Source: JAADHY01 sp964428935
Lineage (GTDB): Bacteria; Planctomycetota; Planctomycetia; Planctomycetales; Planctomycetaceae
Length of the DNA: 6,514 nucleotides
Direction: 5' to 3'
Assembly: GCA_964428935.1 (NCBI GenBank)
Contig: CAYSAG010000291.1
Coordinates: 1-6,514, forward strand
The notes beneath the pieces are model-generated. The model did not search any database. It saw nothing but the letters and a program-made list of their open reading frames with translations, and was not told the DNA's origin. Within the stretch, counting starts at the first letter, position 1; each line of letters opens with the position of its first letter. A program made the translations under genes and the position numbers. Positions 6,443-6,514 of this stretch are shown here, in pieces.

Positions 6443-6514
6443 ATGACGACCAAGCACGACCCGGGACCGGAAAGCGGCTACCAGTTCTGGATTGACGTCG
6501 GCGGCACGTTCACC
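6443..6514 (+). CDS. 5-oxoprolinase / hydantoinase A-type protein, N-terminal fragment (runs off the right edge)
   Basis: Only the first 24 codons are present. They end in QFWIDVGGTFT (residues 14-24), the characteristic start of the hydantoinase/oxoprolinase N-terminal domain, where the glycine-rich turn forms part of the ATP-binding site. The FWID form preceding VGGTFT is most like full-length ATP-dependent 5-oxoprolinase, which opens 5-oxo-L-proline to L-glutamate, but hydantoinase A and acetophenone carboxylase-type relatives share this motif and cannot be excluded from so short a piece. The first 13 residues are polar and unremarkable. No clear Shine-Dalgarno is seen; the stable hairpin at 6395-6418 lies just upstream. 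Divergent from the kinase-like gene. Confidence 0.8.
   Translation, partial: MTTKHDPGPESGYQFWIDVGGTFT

Overview
The window is GC-rich (low 60s percent by eye), densely coding, and most likely from a member of the phylum Planctomycetota. The main clue is the first gene, a very long exported protein that joins a methyltransferase-like domain to two PQQ-type beta-propeller regions, a layout I associate mainly with planctomycetes. The other genes fit that origin: a polyprenol-phosphate mannose synthase-like GT2 enzyme, a cytidylate kinase-like protein with a non-canonical P-loop, and a 5-oxoprolinase start. No genus can be named from the sequence alone.

Layout: (1) 7-3333 (+), exported methyltransferase/PQQ-propeller fusion. 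(2) 3334-3687, a 354-base gap with a perfect 18-bp tandem duplication and a possible promoter placed so that the panB mRNA could be leaderless. (3) 3688-4488 (+), panB, complete with all expected active-site residues. (4) 4489-4541, a short convergent gap. (5) 4542-5321 (-), GT2 polyprenol-phosphate mannosyltransferase. (6) 5322-5471, a 150-base leader with small hairpins. (7) 5472-6218 (-), cytidylate kinase-like protein with a strong Shine-Dalgarno. (8) 6219-6442, a divergent regulatory region with a near-consensus -10 and three overlapping inverted repeats. (9) 6443 to the right edge (+), the first 24 codons of a 5-oxoprolinase / hydantoinase A-type gene.

The genes do not form one pathway. 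PanB makes ketopantoate for pantothenate/CoA. The kinase-like and GT2 genes run in the same direction and may be one transcription unit. The oxoprolinase gene is divergent from them. No RNA genes, CRISPR arrays, insertion sequences or prophage genes are visible.

The most unusual signal is compositional. The tetramer GATC does not occur anywhere in the 6514 bases, and ATC on either strand is found almost only as AATC. This produces an ATT-dominated, context-dependent isoleucine codon choice in otherwise C-ending, GC-rich genes. I found no convincing new multi-gene system.
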